Assembly: GCA_025057115.1 (NCBI GenBank)
Contig: JANWWZ010000002.1
Span: forward strand, 124,001 to 188,000
DNA: 64,000 bases
Source of the DNA: Bernardetiaceae bacterium
GTDB lineage: Bacteria > Bacteroidota > Bacteroidia > Cytophagales > Thermoflexibacteraceae
Reading direction: 5' to 3'
This document shows positions 42,767 to 52,007 of this stretch, piece after piece (position 1 is the stretch's first letter; each line of letters begins with the position of its first letter). The position numbers and the translations under genes are program-made. Below the pieces are notes generated by a model. That model did not search any database and had not been told where the DNA came from. It saw only the letters and a list, made by a program, of their open reading frames with translations.

Positions 42767-43429
42767 TTAAATATTTTTAAGCAAGTTTTCTTTGAGCAAC
42801 TTAAATTCTTCAGCAGTAATAAGCCCTTTCTCCAATAACTCAGAGAGTTCTTTGAGTTTGGTTACCAGGTCGGGGTTTTTGGCTCCTTCAGAGGCTGATT
42901 GCTGCGGCGAGCTATCAGTAGTTGCCTTTTCTGCCTGGGTAGGGTTCTTTTCTTTGCGCAACTCTTCTACAAATGTTTTGCCGCGCTCTAGTTGTTTTTT
43001 GTAAAATTCTTTAAATGCTTCCGCATCTAAGTTTTGCAACGTGCCACCATTTTCAAAATGAGTTAAAAAAACTTGCCCTACTGCATAGGTAGTAGCTCCT
43101 GAAAGAACTGCCATGCTCACCCCGCCAATCACACTGCCCAGCCCAGGAATGATTTTGATAGCCTCGGCTCCTATGCGCGAAAGAGCACTTCCCGTTAAGG
43201 CGGTCAAAATCGTTTTCAGTTGTGATTCAGAGAAATTTATCTCATAAATGCTACATAGCTGCTTTATCATATCCGTTTGAATAGCGGAAACGGCAACCAT
43301 ATCGGCTATCGGAACGGGAATGAGCCCCGCTCCCATCGACCATATGACGCTATTGCGAATCACTGTTTGGCCCCTTTCTCTGCGGCTACTCATAACTTCC
43401 TTGATTTTGCTGATGAAAAAGTCTATCAT
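42767..43429 (-). CDS. DUF697-like membrane protein with C-terminal SHOCT motif
   Basis: About 220 residues. The N-terminal two-thirds has two hydrophobic glycine-rich segments (VIWSMGAGLIPVPIADMVAVS and the IIPGLGSVIGGVSMAVLSGATTY part) as in DUF697/YcjF-type proteins, which are linked to GTPases or membrane stress. The C-terminus (LKELSELLEKGLITAEEF) is a SHOCT motif, a short helical hairpin seen at the ends of many oligomeric proteins. A Ser/Gln/Lys-rich linker joins them. The ATG at 43429 lies one nucleotide after the stop of the small gene upstream, so translation is coupled and a start at 43537 is rejected. Function unknown. Confidence 0.75.
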   Translation of the reverse strand: MIDFFISKIKEVMSSRRERGQTVIRNSVIWSMGAGLIPVPIADMVAVSAIQTDMIKQLCSIYEINFSESQLKTILTALTGSALSRIGAEAIKIIPGLGSVIGGVSMAVLSGATTYAVGQVFLTHFENGGTLQNLDAEAFKEFYKKQLERGKTFVEELRKEKNPTQAEKATTDSSPQQSASEGAKNPDLVTKLKELSELLEKGLITAEEFKLLKENLLKNI

Positions 43430-43430
43430 A

Positions 43431-43640
43431 TCAGTTTGCTTTGTCTTTGTTTTGCGCTCTTGCCTTTCTGTTCTTTTTGCCAGGCATGTGCCTGTCCAAA
43501 AAAGCATTGATTTCGTCGATGCTTTTGGTAGAAACAATTTCGCCGAAAGAGTTGATGCTCACTTCAAAACCTTCTAGCTCCTTGTGCACTTTGGGTTTGG
43601 CAGGGGTACTTGATGTTTTTTTGTTGGTTTTCTTGGCCAT
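43431..43640 (-). CDS. Small conserved basic protein of unknown function
   Basis: 69 residues: a lysine-rich N-terminal tail (MAKKTNKKTSS), then LEGFEVSINSFGEIVSTKSIDEINAFLD, and a basic C-terminus. The middle segment matches a pattern I have seen in small Bacteroidota proteins of unknown role. It is translated just ahead of the DUF697/SHOCT gene (1-nt gap). It could bind RNA or a membrane partner, which is speculation. Its length is below usual annotation comfort but the tight coupling supports it. Confidence 0.65.
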   Translation of the reverse strand: MAKKTNKKTSSTPAKPKVHKELEGFEVSINSFGEIVSTKSIDEINAFLDRHMPGKKNRKARAQNKDKAN

Positions 43641-43802
43641 CGGAATATGCGTTTTATGGCTTTAAAGTAAGAAAAAAATTCCCAAAATCCTATTGCTGCA
43701 GACAGGGCACCCTTGCATCTGGTCAACGCTATCCACCTGCTAACCCGGTGTGCATTTCTGAAAGTAGCCTTACAAGCCGCAAGAAATATTTTTTACAAAA
43801 AC

Positions 43803-43829
43803 AAAAAAGCCGTTTCGCTCGGAAACGGC
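43803..43829 (-). terminator. Terminator of the superoxide dismutase gene
   Basis: On the minus strand, GCCGTTTC / GAAACGGC with a 5-nt loop followed by six Ts, 24 nt after the sod stop codon. Confidence 0.88.
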
Positions 43830-43852
43830 ATTGGAAAAATTTCTTTGTTGGA

Positions 43853-44569
43853 CTACTTTTTGATAGCTGCTTCGTACTTTGCTCCTACAGCGTCCCAATT
43901 AATTACATTCCAGAAAGCAGCTACGTAGTCAGCGCGTTTGTTTTGATACTTAAGATAGTAGGCATGCTCCCATACGTCCAGCCCCAGCACAGGAGTACCT
44001 TTAATAGGCACTTCTGGCAAGTCCATCAGAGGATTGTCTTGGTTGGCAGTGGAGCCTATTTTTAGCTCGCCATTATCCACTACTAGCCATGCCCAGCCAG
44101 AGCCAAAGCGTCCCATTGCGGCTTTGGTAAATTCTTCTTTGAAAGCGGCAAAAGAACCGAACTTTTTGTTAATTGCCTCGGCGAGAGCGCCCTTAGGTTC
44201 GCCTCCACCGGTGGGGCTCATAATCTCCCAAAAAAAGGTGTGGTTCCAATGCCCACCGCCATTGTTGCGCACTGCTACGGAAAATTTGCTAATATTTTTG
44301 CAAATTTCTTCGATAGTCATTTTTTCGCCTTCGGTGCCAGCAATAGCGGCGTTAAGATTGTTTACATAAGTTTGGTGGTGACGACTGTAGTGGATTTCCA
44401 TCGTCATTGCATCGATATGGGGCTCGAGCGCATTGTATGCGTAAGCCAGCTTAGGAAGTTCAAATGCCATTGGTCTAGCAGTTTTAGGTTTGGAGGAAAA
44501 ACAGCTCAAAGTTAAGCAAAATAAAAACGCACTTGCGGCTCTGAGTGTTTGCTTAGCAAATGGTTTCAT
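43853..44569 (-). CDS. Superoxide dismutase (Mn-type), with N-terminal lipoprotein-like leader
   Basis: This enzyme converts superoxide to O2 and H2O2. Metal ligands are seen in [19 protein letters not shown] and LDVWEHAYY. Glycine in NGGGHWNH together with the Gln of STANQDNPL points to the manganese or cambialistic type rather than iron. The first 33 residues form a signal ending in LTLSC (Cys23), so the protein may be a periplasmic lipoprotein. An internal ATG (MAFELPKL, 44470) would give a normal cytosolic enzyme, so both forms are possible. It has its own promoter and terminator. Confidence 0.93.
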   Translation of the reverse strand: MKPFAKQTLRAASAFLFCLTLSCFSSKPKTARPMAFELPKLAYAYNALEPHIDAMTMEIHYSRHHQTYVNNLNAAIAGTEGEKMTIEEICKNISKFSVAVRNNGGGHWNHTFFWEIMSPTGGGEPKGALAEAINKKFGSFAAFKEEFTKAAMGRFGSGWAWLVVDNGELKIGSTANQDNPLMDLPEVPIKGTPVLGLDVWEHAYYLKYQNKRADYVAAFWNVINWDAVGAKYEAAIKK

Positions 44570-44616
44570 AGGAGAGACATTTTAAGTGCATAACTCTTAC
44601 AAGTTAGAATGGTTGC

Positions 44617-44624
44617 CAAAAGTA
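44617..44624 (-). promoter_or_regulatory. Promoter -7 box of the superoxide dismutase gene
   Basis: TACTTTTG on the minus strand, giving a leader of about 40 nt to the first ATG at 44569. No well-placed -33 TTG was found. Confidence 0.45.
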
Positions 44625-44662
44625 GCACTTTTGCACCAAAACTTTTAAGCAAAAAATTGCGC

Positions 44663-45280
44663 CTAATCTTCTTCTATTTCCAACGCTTCCAGAATGGCAG
44701 CCATTTCGTCAAAATCTTTGAGCCCTGGCTTGATTTCAAACCCTCCTTGCAAGGCAATTCCATAAGGCTGAAAAGAGTGAATATGCTCTAATACACAAGC
44801 AGGACTAAAACGAAGGCCTAGCAAGGTAGGATACTGTCGGCAAATTTGTTTCAAAAGTGTTTGAACTGTTTCAACTTCAGGGGAGAGATTGCCCTCCAGC
44901 AAAAAGAATTCTACCCAATGAGCATTTTCCGACATGATTTGTTGAGCCTTGAGCAGATCGGCAGGAGTATGAGCAGGCAAGCGAAGCACAAGAGGCAGCC
45001 CATAGCTTTGCAACAGAGGAAGTTTTTCGGGACAATCGGTTTGCAGATAATCTAAAGGATAACGGTGTATGTCAGAGGGAGGCAGCTCTCGATATAACTC
45101 ACCAATAAAAGCTACCCCTGAAAGCCAGCTAGCAATTTCGAGAGCCTTAGAGAAGGGCAAATAAGCTGGCTCAGTAGCATCAAGGCAAAACCCTATCCAG
45201 CGCACTCCCATTCCCGCACAATAACGAGCATCGCTCAAATTATTCACCCTGCTCACTTTTACCGCCGTGCACAACCCCAT
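44663..45280 (-). CDS. TrpF-like protein (phosphoribosylanthranilate isomerase homologue), catalytic residues replaced
   Basis: This is a TIM-barrel protein of 205 residues related to TrpF: the N-terminus VKVSRVNNLSDARYCAGMG parallels the TrpF start and the end IKPGLKDFDEM matches its last helix. However the catalytic Cys of KICG is Ser10 here, the catalytic Asp is replaced in FFLLEG (Glu129), and the GGSGKTFDW phosphate loop is absent. It therefore probably does not isomerise phosphoribosylanthranilate. Similar divergent paralogues seem common in Bacteroidota. No other trp gene is nearby. It is divergent from a lipoprotein gene. Confidence 0.7.
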   Translation of the reverse strand: MGLCTAVKVSRVNNLSDARYCAGMGVRWIGFCLDATEPAYLPFSKALEIASWLSGVAFIGELYRELPPSDIHRYPLDYLQTDCPEKLPLLQSYGLPLVLRLPAHTPADLLKAQQIMSENAHWVEFFLLEGNLSPEVETVQTLLKQICRQYPTLLGLRFSPACVLEHIHSFQPYGIALQGGFEIKPGLKDFDEMAAILEALEIEED

Positions 45281-45333
45281 GGCTGATAAAGTTAAATTTC
45301 TGCAAAGTTGCCTTTTTCAACTGCTAGATTGCA

Positions 45334-45341
45334 TAATTTTG
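45334..45341 (+). promoter_or_regulatory. Promoter -7 box for the lipoprotein-ribH genes
   Basis: TAATTTTG, ending 16 nt before the TTG start at 45358. It supports that start. Confidence 0.5.
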
Positions 45342-45357
45342 CTCAAAAATAATTGCT

Positions 45358-45915
45358 TTGAGACAGTTGAATGCCTTATTGCCGGTGATTGTCTTGCTGG
45401 CAGTAAGTTGTCAGCTTGCTAATGATCACTTGCCCGAAAACCCATCACACGCTTACTTCCCCCTTGCCGACCTGGTTGACCGCCAAATAGCTTTACTTTC
45501 GGCGCAGCAGCGGCAAGTGCTCAAAATAGTTCAAACAGGCGATCAAAAGCCTGATACCGTAGTTCAACAGAGAGTTAATTGGCAAAATGAGCTAGATCTT
45601 TTCAAAGAAGCAGATATCAACAAACCTGCTTGGATAGGCGAATATGCCATTTTGGCAGATAGCAATACTACCATTTACAGAGCTAAAGAAAATCAACCTG
45701 TGAAGGAACTTCGCCTCATAGGTCAGGGGCAGGCTGGGGAAGTTCCCCTTGCTATAGAAGCGCATATTTTTCAGTCCAACCTACTTTATACTGCCGAAAA
45801 GCACATGACCCTGCAATTTGACAACAACCTATTAAAAAGTTACCACATAAAAGGCTGGCAGAAGATTATTTTTGCCGATACGATGCAGTATGCAATGCAC
45901 ACCTATCTGCGTTGA
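45358..45915 (+). CDS. Predicted lipoprotein of unknown function
   Basis: 185 residues from a TTG start. The N-terminus is a short hydrophobic signal ending in a lipobox (LLAVSC, Cys18), so it should be a membrane-anchored lipoprotein. The rest has no recognised domain; predicted beta strands in the second half (IYRAKENQPVKELRLIG, HMTLQFDNN) suggest a soluble beta-rich domain. It precedes ribH by 18 nt and may be co-transcribed with it. I see no functional link to riboflavin. Confidence 0.65.
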   Translation: MRQLNALLPVIVLLAVSCQLANDHLPENPSHAYFPLADLVDRQIALLSAQQRQVLKIVQTGDQKPDTVVQQRVNWQNELDLFKEADINKPAWIGEYAILADSNTTIYRAKENQPVKELRLIGQGQAGEVPLAIEAHIFQSNLLYTAEKHMTLQFDNNLLKSYHIKGWQKIIFADTMQYAMHTYLR

Positions 45916-45933
45916 TTTATTAACTGCTTGCTT

Positions 45934-46410
45934 ATGGCTTCTGAACTAAAGGACTTAAGTATTTTCTCTAACAAAAATTTGAGCGACATTTCCACGCGCA
46001 AGTTTGTCATTGTAGTATCTCAATGGAACAGCCAAGTTACTGAGCGGCTTTACAACGGAGCTTATAGTACGTTGCTCAATGCTGGCGCTCGAGAAGAAAA
46101 CATCATTCGCAAGGAAGTACCAGGCAGTTTCGAACTGAGTCTAGGGGCTCAATATGCTGCCCAATGGGAGGATGTTGATGCAGTCATTTGTTTAGGTTGC
46201 TTGATAAAAGGCGAAACACCCCATTTTGACTACATTGCACAAGCAGTAGCGCACGGAATTACTCAAGTGGGGCTCAAGTACAACAAGCCAGTAACTTTTG
46301 GCGTGCTAACCACTCTTACTCTCGAGCAAGCCCTTGAACGCGCAGGAGGCAAATACGGCAACAAAGGCGATGAAGCTGCTATTGCGGCTATCAAGATGTT
46401 AAACTTTTAA
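45934..46410 (+). CDS. ribH: 6,7-dimethyl-8-ribityllumazine synthase
   Basis: This enzyme performs the penultimate step of riboflavin synthesis. The 158-residue protein has VVSQWNSQVTERLYNGA (substrate site Trp/Asn), VPGSFELS, CLGCLIKGETPHFDYIA with the catalytic His, and PVTFGVLTT. All are strongly conserved. The ATG giving MASELKDLS is used. It supplies flavin that Nqr, the flavin oxidase and others need. Other rib genes are elsewhere. Confidence 0.97.
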   Translation: MASELKDLSIFSNKNLSDISTRKFVIVVSQWNSQVTERLYNGAYSTLLNAGAREENIIRKEVPGSFELSLGAQYAAQWEDVDAVICLGCLIKGETPHFDYIAQAVAHGITQVGLKYNKPVTFGVLTTLTLEQALERAGGKYGNKGDEAAIAAIKMLNF

Positions 46411-46433
46411 CCAAGCAACACCAGCCCAGTCCC

Positions 46434-48803
46434 ATGTGGGAAAAAACAGCAGAAATAATTTTAAAATATCGCCTTTGGTTAGTGGGGATATTGGCACTTG
46501 GTACCGCTGCAATGGGCTATCAAGCGCGCAAAGCGGAACTTTCCTATGATTTTGTCAAGGTAGTGCCACAAAAAGACCCCGAAATGATTTTTTTTAAATA
46601 TTTTCTACAAACCTTTGGCGAAGATGGAAATTTATTTGTCATTGGCTTGAAAGATAGCGCTCTCTATCGCTGGAACAACTTTCAACACTTTTACAATTTA
46701 GCTGAACAAATCCAGTTACTCCAGGGGGTAAGCCAAGTGCTCTCACTGCCTACATTGCAAGAGTTATACAAAAATGAATCCGCAAAGCGCTTTGAATTGC
46801 ATCGGGTGTTTAAAACGATGCCGCGCAGTCAGGAAGAAGTGGATAGTTTATTAACCCAAGTGCGCCTTATCAAGTTTTACGAGGGGCAAATTTGGAATCC
46901 CCATAATGGTGCTACTATGATAGTAGTAGCCATTGAGCGGAAAACTCTAGGCAGTGCTGCGCGAGACCCCCTCATATTCAAAATCATTCGCCTTGCCAGT
47001 GAATTTAGCGCCAAAACTGGCATTCAAGTGCACTACAGCGGCATCCCTTACATTCGCACCATAGTAGCAAAAAGTGTCAAAGAAGAACTCAACTTTTTTT
47101 TAGTGCTTTCTCTGGCGGTCACTTTCGCGGTCATGTACCTGTTTTTTCGCTCTGGCCTGCCTGCTTTCTTTTCCATGCTGCTTATCGGCATTGTGGTAAC
47201 CTGGACCTTAGGCACTTTAGGATTGCTAGGTTACAAGATTACAATGCTCACTGGATTGCTACCGTCCATTTTAGTAGTCATTGGCATTCCCAATTGCATC
47301 TACCTGCTCACAAAATACCATCAAGAGTACCTTCAAACCCATGACCAAAATCAAGCCTTAAAAAATGTAGTCAAGAAAATTGGCGTTGTAACTCTTATTA
47401 CCAACACCACTACTGCCGTTGGGTTTTTAGCGCTGCTTGCGGTGGACGTTGCCATTTTGCGCGAGTTTGGCATTGTTGCCGGCATCAACATTTTCAACAC
47501 TTTTCTTATCAGTTTGATCTTTATTCCGACGGTTTTTTCTTATCTGCCGCCGCCTTCTTTGCAAAATACAGGGCATTTACAGCGGCGCCGTATGCGTCAG
47601 TTGCTAGAATGGTTCGTTCAAATTGCTGACAATCACCGCTCAAAAGTATATGCCATTTGCTTGATAGTGGTAGTGGTTTCCTTTGTAGGCTTGCTCAAAA
47701 TTAAAGCGGTCTCCTACATGGTGGACGATTTGCCCAACGACAGCCAAGTAATTAGCGACCTTTTATTTTTTGAAGAAAATTTTGCTGGGGTAATGCCTTT
47801 GGAAATTGTCGTAAATGCGGGCAAGCCCAAAGCAATGCGCGACCTAAAACGACTGCGAGCTCTGGGCGCTCTGGAAGATTCCCTTAGAAAATTGCCTTAT
47901 TTATCCCCCCCACTTTCTTTGATAACATTTCTCAAAGCTGCTAATCAAGCTCTAGGAACGGTCAAAACAGCTTCTACGTATGCTTTGCCTGCTAGCTCAG
48001 GGGAACTACTTACCATAGAGCGATATACGCGCGGACATCAAGGAAAAGCCGCCGCCCTTGCCAGTAGTTTCTCCGACAGCACGGGGCAACACTTGCGCAT
48101 TTCCCTCAAAATGGCTGATTTGGGTTCTGTGCGCACCGATTCGCTCATGAAAGCAGCCATACTGCCTTGTATTGAAAAGGCGTTGGAAGGGACTTCCATG
48201 ACTGCACGCGTTACTGGCACTACTTTGCTCTTTCTCAAAGGCAATCAATACCTAATTGCTAACATGCGCCAAAGCCTTTTTATTGCCGTTGGTCTCATTG
48301 GACTTATCATCGGGCTTTTGTTTAAAAACATGCGCATCATGCTGCTAACTGTGATTACTAACTTGGTACCTATCCTAATTACAGCAGGCATGATGGGCTA
48401 CTTAGGCATTCCTCTGAAGCCCAGCACAGCCCTTATCTTCAGCATCGCCTTCGGAATTGCGGTGGATGATGCAGTGCACTATTTGGCGCGCTATCGCCAA
48501 GCCTTGAAAGTCACTGGGTTTAATGTAGCCCAAAGTGTTCGCATTGCCATTTACGAAACTGGCATTAGCATGATTTACACTTCCTTAGTTTTGCTAGCTG
48601 GCTTTGTGCTCTTTACCTGGTCTGATTTTGGGGCAACGCAAGCCCTAGGCGCCCTTACTTCTTCCACCTTGCTCATGGCTATGCTCACCAATTTGATTTT
48701 ACTGCCCTGCTTGCTGAACACTTTCAGTAAAGGAACAGAAGACAAAGCAGAAACGGGAGAAATTGCCGAAGCAATAGATGCTTACATCAATGGCAAACCA
48801 TGA
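46434..48803 (+). CDS. RND/MMPL-family exporter
   Basis: This 789-residue membrane protein has two similar halves: a membrane helix near residue 20, a large extracytoplasmic loop, then five or six helices, repeated from about residue 410. Family motifs include GIPNCIYLLTKYHQE (first half) and AFGIAVDDAVHYLARYRQ (second half), the helix that carries the proton-relay aspartates in RND pumps. The MMPL group exports lipids or hydrophobic compounds, and members are often linked to hopanoid or lipid transport. The substrate is unknown. It follows ribH by 23 nt. Confidence 0.9.
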   Translation: MWEKTAEIILKYRLWLVGILALGTAAMGYQARKAELSYDFVKVVPQKDPEMIFFKYFLQTFGEDGNLFVIGLKDSALYRWNNFQHFYNLAEQIQLLQGVSQVLSLPTLQELYKNESAKRFELHRVFKTMPRSQEEVDSLLTQVRLIKFYEGQIWNPHNGATMIVVAIERKTLGSAARDPLIFKIIRLASEFSAKTGIQVHYSGIPYIRTIVAKSVKEELNFFLVLSLAVTFAVMYLFFRSGLPAFFSMLLIGIVVTWTLGTLGLLGYKITMLTGLLPSILVVIGIPNCIYLLTKYHQEYLQTHDQNQALKNVVKKIGVVTLITNTTTAVGFLALLAVDVAILREFGIVAGINIFNTFLISLIFIPTVFSYLPPPSLQNTGHLQRRRMRQLLEWFVQIADNHRSKVYAICLIVVVVSFVGLLKIKAVSYMVDDLPNDSQVISDLLFFEENFAGVMPLEIVVNAGKPKAMRDLKRLRALGALEDSLRKLPYLSPPLSLITFLKAANQALGTVKTASTYALPASSGELLTIERYTRGHQGKAAALASSFSDSTGQHLRISLKMADLGSVRTDSLMKAAILPCIEKALEGTSMTARVTGTTLLFLKGNQYLIANMRQSLFIAVGLIGLIIGLLFKNMRIMLLTVITNLVPILITAGMMGYLGIPLKPSTALIFSIAFGIAVDDAVHYLARYRQALKVTGFNVAQSVRIAIYETGISMIYTSLVLLAGFVLFTWSDFGATQALGALTSSTLLMAMLTNLILLPCLLNTFSKGTEDKAETGEIAEAIDAYINGKP

Positions 48804-48814
48804 AGGTAATTGTG

Positions 48815-48822
48815 TAATTTTG
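48815..48822 (+). promoter_or_regulatory. Promoter -7 box of the ornithine aminotransferase gene
   Basis: TAATTTTG, 23 nt before the ATG at 48846 and just after the stop of the exporter gene. It excludes the longer frame from 48810. Confidence 0.5.
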
Positions 48823-48845
48823 ACCATAGAAGAAATGCCACTTAT

Positions 48846-50078
48846 ATGCTTGCCACTGTTTCTAGCCACCATTTCATCGCCCTTGAAGAGCGCTACGGAG
48901 CGCACAACTATCATCCCTTGCCTGTAGTGCTTTCCAAAGGGCGCGGCGTTTATGTATGGGATGTAGAAGGGCGCTGCTATTTTGATTTTTTATCCGCCTA
49001 CAGTGCTGTAAATCAAGGGCATTGCCATCCTCGCATCATTGCAGCCCTCATTGAACAAGCCCAAACACTCACTCTTACTTCGCGAGCTTTTTACAATGAC
49101 AAACTAGGACCTTACGAAAAATTCATCACTGAATTCTTTGGCTATGACCGCGTGTTGCCCATGAACACAGGAGTAGAAGGCGGTGAGACAGCCATAAAAA
49201 TATGCCGCAAGTGGGGCTATGAGGTCAAGGGCATTCCCTCTAACAAAGCCAAAGTCATTTTTGCTCAAGGCAACTTCTGGGGGCGCACGATGGCTGCTAT
49301 CTCTAGCTCTACAGACCCCAAAAGCTACACGAACTTCGGTCCCTACATGCCTGGTTTTGAAATTATTCCCTATAACAATATACCGGCTTTGGAAAAGGCT
49401 CTTCAAGACCCTTGCGTGGCAGGCGTCATGTTAGAACCCATTCAAGGGGAAGCAGGTGTTATCGTTCCTGATGAGGGGTATTTGCAACAGGTAAGCCAAC
49501 TATGCCGACAGCACAATGTACTTTTCATAGCCGATGAAATACAAACTGGCATTGGGCGCACTGGAAAAATGCTCGCCTGCGACCACGAAAATGTAAAACC
49601 CGACATTCTCATCTTAGGCAAGGCACTTTCTGGAGGAGTATATCCAGTATCAGCTGTACTGACCAGCCACGAAATAATGAGCTGCATTCGTCCAGGAGAG
49701 CATGGCTCTACCTACGGCGGCAATCCACTGGCTTGTGCCGTTGCAATGGCTGCCCTGCAAGTGGTTAGAGATGAACACCTAGCAGAAAATGCAGAAAAAA
49801 TGGGCGTTATCTTTCGCCAGCGCATGAAGGCTATTATCGAAAAAACGAATACCATTGTCTTAGTGCGCGGCAAAGGGTTGCTCAATGCTATTGTAGTCAA
49901 TGACACCCCAGAAGGCGATACTGCCTGGAACTTATGCCTAGCCATGAAGGAACGCGGTTTGCTTGCCAAACCCACTCATGGCAATATTATTCGCCTTGCT
50001 CCTCCCCTTGTCATTACTGAAGAAGAACTACACCAGTGCTGCGATATTATTGAAGATGCTGTCAAGAGCATAAACTAG
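48846..50078 (+). CDS. rocD: Ornithine-oxo-acid aminotransferase
   Basis: This PLP enzyme converts ornithine and 2-oxoglutarate to glutamate semialdehyde and glutamate, feeding arginine and ornithine breakdown or proline synthesis. The 410-residue protein has the start [16 protein letters not shown] typical of ornithine aminotransferase, [30 protein letters not shown], and the PLP lysine in [15 protein letters not shown]. The choice of ornithine over acetylornithine is based on the N-terminus and [13 protein letters not shown]. It is probably read from its own promoter. Confidence 0.95.
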   Translation: MLATVSSHHFIALEERYGAHNYHPLPVVLSKGRGVYVWDVEGRCYFDFLSAYSAVNQGHCHPRIIAALIEQAQTLTLTSRAFYNDKLGPYEKFITEFFGYDRVLPMNTGVEGGETAIKICRKWGYEVKGIPSNKAKVIFAQGNFWGRTMAAISSSTDPKSYTNFGPYMPGFEIIPYNNIPALEKALQDPCVAGVMLEPIQGEAGVIVPDEGYLQQVSQLCRQHNVLFIADEIQTGIGRTGKMLACDHENVKPDILILGKALSGGVYPVSAVLTSHEIMSCIRPGEHGSTYGGNPLACAVAMAALQVVRDEHLAENAEKMGVIFRQRMKAIIEKTNTIVLVRGKGLLNAIVVNDTPEGDTAWNLCLAMKERGLLAKPTHGNIIRLAPPLVITEEELHQCCDIIEDAVKSIN

Positions 50079-50085
50079 TGCCATT

Positions 50086-50532
50086 ATGATTACCTGTCGA
50101 CCTAAACCGGTGTTTATCAACACCATATTTGCCCTCTCAGGGCTGTGTTGGGGCATCTGGTTGTATCAGATTTTTCATTTTCGACTCCAGGAAGGCTTTT
50201 GGGGACAACTAACAGGTATTGCTGTGGTCTTACTGCTTGCTGTGTTGCTGCTAACAATAGCTGTGCGTAAATATTTTACCTTGCAAGTAAGTGCTAAGGG
50301 GATTGAGTTGGTATATGCCTTGCCGCATAAACGCGTCATTCAGATGGCTCGGACGGATTTAAAACAGTGGCGAGAAATTCGCACAGGAGTTGGACAAAGA
50401 TATAGGCAATTGCAACTCAACTTTGGCAGCCGACAAATTTCAATTGCCAACCTTGAACACACCGACTATGAAAAACTGCTGGCATGGCTTCAAAAAAATG
50501 CTGCTGACAAGCGAAGGGCTGCAACCATTTGA
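50086..50532 (+). CDS. Small membrane protein with PH-like domain
   Basis: 148 residues with two membrane helices (about 12-30 and 40-62) followed by a beta-rich domain (YFTLQVSAKGIELVYALP, LQLNFGSRQISIAN) resembling bacterial PH-like domains. It starts 7 nt after the ornithine aminotransferase stop and is probably co-transcribed. No function known. Confidence 0.65.
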   Translation: MITCRPKPVFINTIFALSGLCWGIWLYQIFHFRLQEGFWGQLTGIAVVLLLAVLLLTIAVRKYFTLQVSAKGIELVYALPHKRVIQMARTDLKQWREIRTGVGQRYRQLQLNFGSRQISIANLEHTDYEKLLAWLQKNAADKRRAATI

Positions 50533-50593
50533 GAGAAATCCCCTAAATTCGCTACCACCAACTTGAAAAGTTTTACAAAACCACCAAAGTATA

Positions 50594-51871
50594 ATGTCAA
50601 AATTTGCGGAGCTTCACTACGAAGGCAAGGTGTATAAGTTGCCTATAGTGGAAGGAAGTGAACACGAACTTGCGCTAGACATTAGCAAGTTGCGCGATGA
50701 AACGGGGCTCATTACGCTAGACATTGGCTACAAAAATACGGGCTCAACCAAAAGCGCTATCACATTTTTGGACGGCGAACGCGGCATTCTTCGCTATCGA
50801 GGCTATCCTATTGAGCAACTGGCAGAACACTCCACCTTTCTAGAGGTCGCCTATTTACTCATTTATGGCGAGCTTCCTACCCAAGCTCAGCTAGCCCATT
50901 TTGAACGGCAAGTAACCTTGCACACCCTTGTTCATGAAGACTTGCGCAAAATCTATGACGCCTTTCCAGCTTCTGCTCACCCTATGGCTGTACTGGCTTC
51001 GCTAGTGTGCGCCTTGGGTACTTTCTACTCCGATAGCCGCACCCCAGCAGGCATTGACTTGAATATCATACGCCTGCTGGCAAAAATGCCTACCCTTGCT
51101 GCCTGGAGCTACAAAAACGAAATGGGACATCCCCTTAATTACCCTAACAATGCTCTGGACTACTGCTCCAATTTTCTGCACATGATGTTTGCCTATCCTA
51201 CAGAAACCTATACAGCAGACCCTGTAGTAGTAGATGCCCTTAATAAATTGTTCATCCTCCATGCCGACCATGAGCAGAACTGTTCTACTTCTACTGTGCG
51301 CATCGTAGGTTCCTCCCAAGTGGGTTTGTTTGCTTCCGTAGCGGCGGGTATCAATGCCCTCTGGGGACCCTTACACGGAGGAGCTAATCAAGAAGTGATT
51401 GAAATGCTAGAGCGCATCAAAGCTGATGGAGGTAATGTAAAAAAGTACATCGAAATGGCAAAAGACAAAAAGAGCAACTTCCGCTTGATGGGATTTGGTC
51501 ACCGAGTGTACAAAAACTTTGATCCGCGCGCCCGCATTATCAAAGAAGCCTGCGATAAAGTACTGGCTAAACTCGGCATTCACGATCCTACCTTAGAAAT
51601 CGCGAAGGAACTAGAAGAGCATGCCCTCAAAGATGAATATTTCATTAGCCGCCGCCTGTATCCCAACGTGGACTTTTACTCAGGCATCATTTACCGAGCC
51701 ATCGGCATTCCTACGGATATGTTTACGGTTATGTTTGCCATCGGAAGGCTGCCTGGCTGGATTGCTCAATGGAAAGAAATGATAACCAATAAAGAACCTA
51801 TAGGACGCCCAAGACAGATATACGTAGGAGCCACAGAGCGCCAATACATACCCATCAGCCAACGAGGATAA
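50594..51871 (+). CDS. gltA: Citrate synthase
   Basis: Citrate synthase condenses oxaloacetate with acetyl-CoA, the first TCA cycle step. The 425-residue protein of the hexameric type II form has catalytic histidines in DHEQNCSTSTVR and LHGGANQEVIEML, GFGHRVYKNFDPRA, and the Asp in YPNVDFYSG. The ATG start is unambiguous. A strong terminator follows. With mdh (56010) it gives two TCA enzymes in the window. Confidence 0.98.
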   Translation: MSKFAELHYEGKVYKLPIVEGSEHELALDISKLRDETGLITLDIGYKNTGSTKSAITFLDGERGILRYRGYPIEQLAEHSTFLEVAYLLIYGELPTQAQLAHFERQVTLHTLVHEDLRKIYDAFPASAHPMAVLASLVCALGTFYSDSRTPAGIDLNIIRLLAKMPTLAAWSYKNEMGHPLNYPNNALDYCSNFLHMMFAYPTETYTADPVVVDALNKLFILHADHEQNCSTSTVRIVGSSQVGLFASVAAGINALWGPLHGGANQEVIEMLERIKADGGNVKKYIEMAKDKKSNFRLMGFGHRVYKNFDPRARIIKEACDKVLAKLGIHDPTLEIAKELEEHALKDEYFISRRLYPNVDFYSGIIYRAIGIPTDMFTVMFAIGRLPGWIAQWKEMITNKEPIGRPRQIYVGATERQYIPISQRG

Positions 51872-51890
51872 TCACCATCCAAACCCAATG

Positions 51891-51931
51891 ACAGGCGGAA
51901 GAACACAACAAATTCTTTCGCCTGTTTTTTT
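51891..51931 (+). terminator. Rho-independent terminator of gltA
   Basis: A 13-bp stem (ACAGGCGGAAGAA with TTCTTTCGCCTGT, one G-U pair) with a 9-nt loop and seven Ts, 20 nt after the gltA stop. Confidence 0.9.
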
Positions 51932-52007
51932 GTCTATCTTTAAAGTGCTTGCCAAGCATATCAACCCCTCACTCCTTTTTTCTTATTTCTATAAACTTAA
52001 CACGCCT

